64,000 bases of DNA, taken from the NCBI RefSeq assembly GCF_005405905.1, contig NZ_BJHU01000010.1:17191-81190 (forward strand), given 5' to 3'. A model generated the notes under the pieces. It was not told the origin of the DNA and made no database searches. It worked only from the letters and a program-made list of their open reading frames with translations. This document shows, in pieces, positions 63,517-64,000 of the stretch. Numbering within the stretch: the first letter of the stretch is position 1; each line of letters begins with the position of its first letter. The translations under genes and the position numbers were made by a program. This DNA comes from Acidovorax sp. NB1. Lineage in GTDB: Bacteria; Pseudomonadota; Gammaproteobacteria; Burkholderiales; Burkholderiaceae_C.

Positions 63517-63907
63517 TCAGTGTCTCCAACTCAGGGGGTGAGGGGCCAAAACCGTACTCCAGCGGGTCTGCAGCAGGCTGTCAGCTTTGTAAGGGTCTGC
63601 GATTGTAGGGGGCGGGCCGTAAAAACCCTAGTAAGCGAATCTGCTTATGTGGGTGCAGGTGTTGTGACTTTTCTTGCGGCACCTGGGCACCTGGGCACCT
63701 GTTCCGGATCTCCCACGATGAAGGCATTGATCAATGCCGGCGTGTTGTATTTACGGATCACGATTTCCCGGGGAAATAAAGAGTGACAACAGAGGGGGCA
63801 TTGGTTAAAACCCATGGTCTACAAATTGTTAATCCATTGAGGCCAGGGCTGTGAGTGCCCCAACGCGATACCTGCTGAACCCGCAGGAATGCTGAGTGCC
63901 CCTTTTT
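63517..63907. other. Gene-free region between maeB and cysC
   Basis: 391 bp holding both divergent promoters. Visible: palindrome TAAGC-GAATCT-GCTTA at 63632-63647, three perfect tandem copies of GGCACCTG at 63678-63701, and a 22-codon reading frame at 63718-63786 without a ribosome-binding site. AT content rises near 63800-63840. No promoter could be fixed with confidence. Confidence 0.5.
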
Positions 63908-64000
63908 ATGAAGAAACCAGAAAAGGCCACCACCTGGTGGCTCACGGGTCTGCCGGGCTCAGGAAAGACCACCCTCGCCCAGGCTCTGGCGCAGAGCTTG
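63908..64000 (+). CDS. cysC: Adenylylsulfate (APS) kinase, N-terminal fragment
   Basis: Only the first 31 codons are inside the window. MKKPEKATTWWLTGLPGSGK followed by TTLAQALAQSL shows a TxWLTGLPGSGKTT P-loop, as in CysC enzymes that make PAPS or in related P-loop kinases. The W-L-T-G-L signature before the P-loop is characteristic of APS kinases. No Shine-Dalgarno is clear before the ATG at 63908; a pyrimidine run (CCCCTTTTT) precedes it. The identity should be confirmed with the rest of the gene. Confidence 0.75.
   Translation, partial: MKKPEKATTWWLTGLPGSGKTTLAQALAQSL

Noticed and set aside
61252..63786. 844-codon plus-strand frame opposite maeB
   Set aside because: Shadow of maeB with His/Gly/Val-rich composition; maeB has complete motifs.
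63718..63786. 22-codon frame MKALINAGVLYL... upstream of cysC
   Set aside because: No ribosome-binding site, no sulfur amino acids or other attenuator logic, and no supporting structure was seen.

Overview
The window looks like the replication-origin region of a GC-rich betaproteobacterial chromosome, most likely a member of the Comamonadaceae close to Acidovorax. This is inferred from the gene order gyrB-dnaN-dnaA / rpmH-rnpA-yidD-yidC-mnmE, the protein sequences, strongly GC-biased third codon positions, and several families of short dispersed repeats that I recall from that family. No rRNA, tRNA, CRISPR array, IS element or prophage was recognised.

Layout. 1-4.5 kb: gyrB (cut by the window edge), dnaN and dnaA, leftward. 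4.46-4.87 kb: candidate oriC with DnaA boxes. 4.9-9.1 kb: rpmH-rnpA-yidD-yidC and mnmE, rightward. 9.2-14.7 kb: a cyclic-nucleotide-binding-domain protein, an unknown Ala/Pro-rich protein, apt, and a large GGDEF-EAL protein. 14.8-20.1 kb: a Kef-type antiporter divergent from kdsD-kdsC-lptC and an SDR gene. 20.3-21.7 kb: two paralogous Gly-rich RNA-binding proteins, each with a similar long leader. 21.9-24.5 kb: two riboswitch-controlled units, a yybP-ykoY (Mn2+) element before a UPF0016 exporter and a SAM-II element plus attenuator before metX-metW. 24.6-39.3 kb: mixed metabolism and signalling (glpQ, MerR/quinone reductase, hyi, chemoreceptor, diguanylate cyclase, two M20 peptidases, TlpA-like protein, lipase, YidB, LysR, MFS). 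39.4-45.4 kb: a ubiquinone cluster, ubiU-ubiV-trhA-ubiT-DGC protein-ubiX-ubiD, with an FNR-type box before ubiU. 45.6-52.6 kb: acyl-CoA ligase, LIV-type binding protein, SRAP protein, acyl-CoA dehydrogenase, DUF3617 protein, diguanylate cyclase. 52.7-59.5 kb: rsmE, amgK, and divergent lptD-surA-rsmA. 59.8-60.9 kb: a secreted barnase-like RNase with a barstar inhibitor. 61.2-64 kb: maeB and the start of an adenylylsulfate kinase gene.

How parts work together. The ubi cluster unites the three proteins of O2-independent ubiquinone synthesis (UbiT, UbiU, UbiV) with the UbiX/UbiD decarboxylation pair, and the FNR box suggests induction at low oxygen. KdsD, KdsC, LptC, LptD and SurA serve lipopolysaccharide synthesis, transport and outer-membrane assembly; AmgK serves peptidoglycan recycling. 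Three GGDEF proteins and one chemoreceptor point to c-di-GMP and motility control.

Most unusual signals: (i) a SAM-II riboswitch whose conserved 3' strand can also act as antiterminator against a terminator abutting the metX start codon; (ii) a dispersed palindromic repeat that appears in frame inside mnmE and the SDR gene and forms stop codons elsewhere; (iii) a second repeat family that always starts 0-12 nt after a stop codon, with compensatory stem changes; (iv) an SRAP-family protein lacking the catalytic Cys2; (v) a DGC-domain protein inside the ubiquinone cluster.
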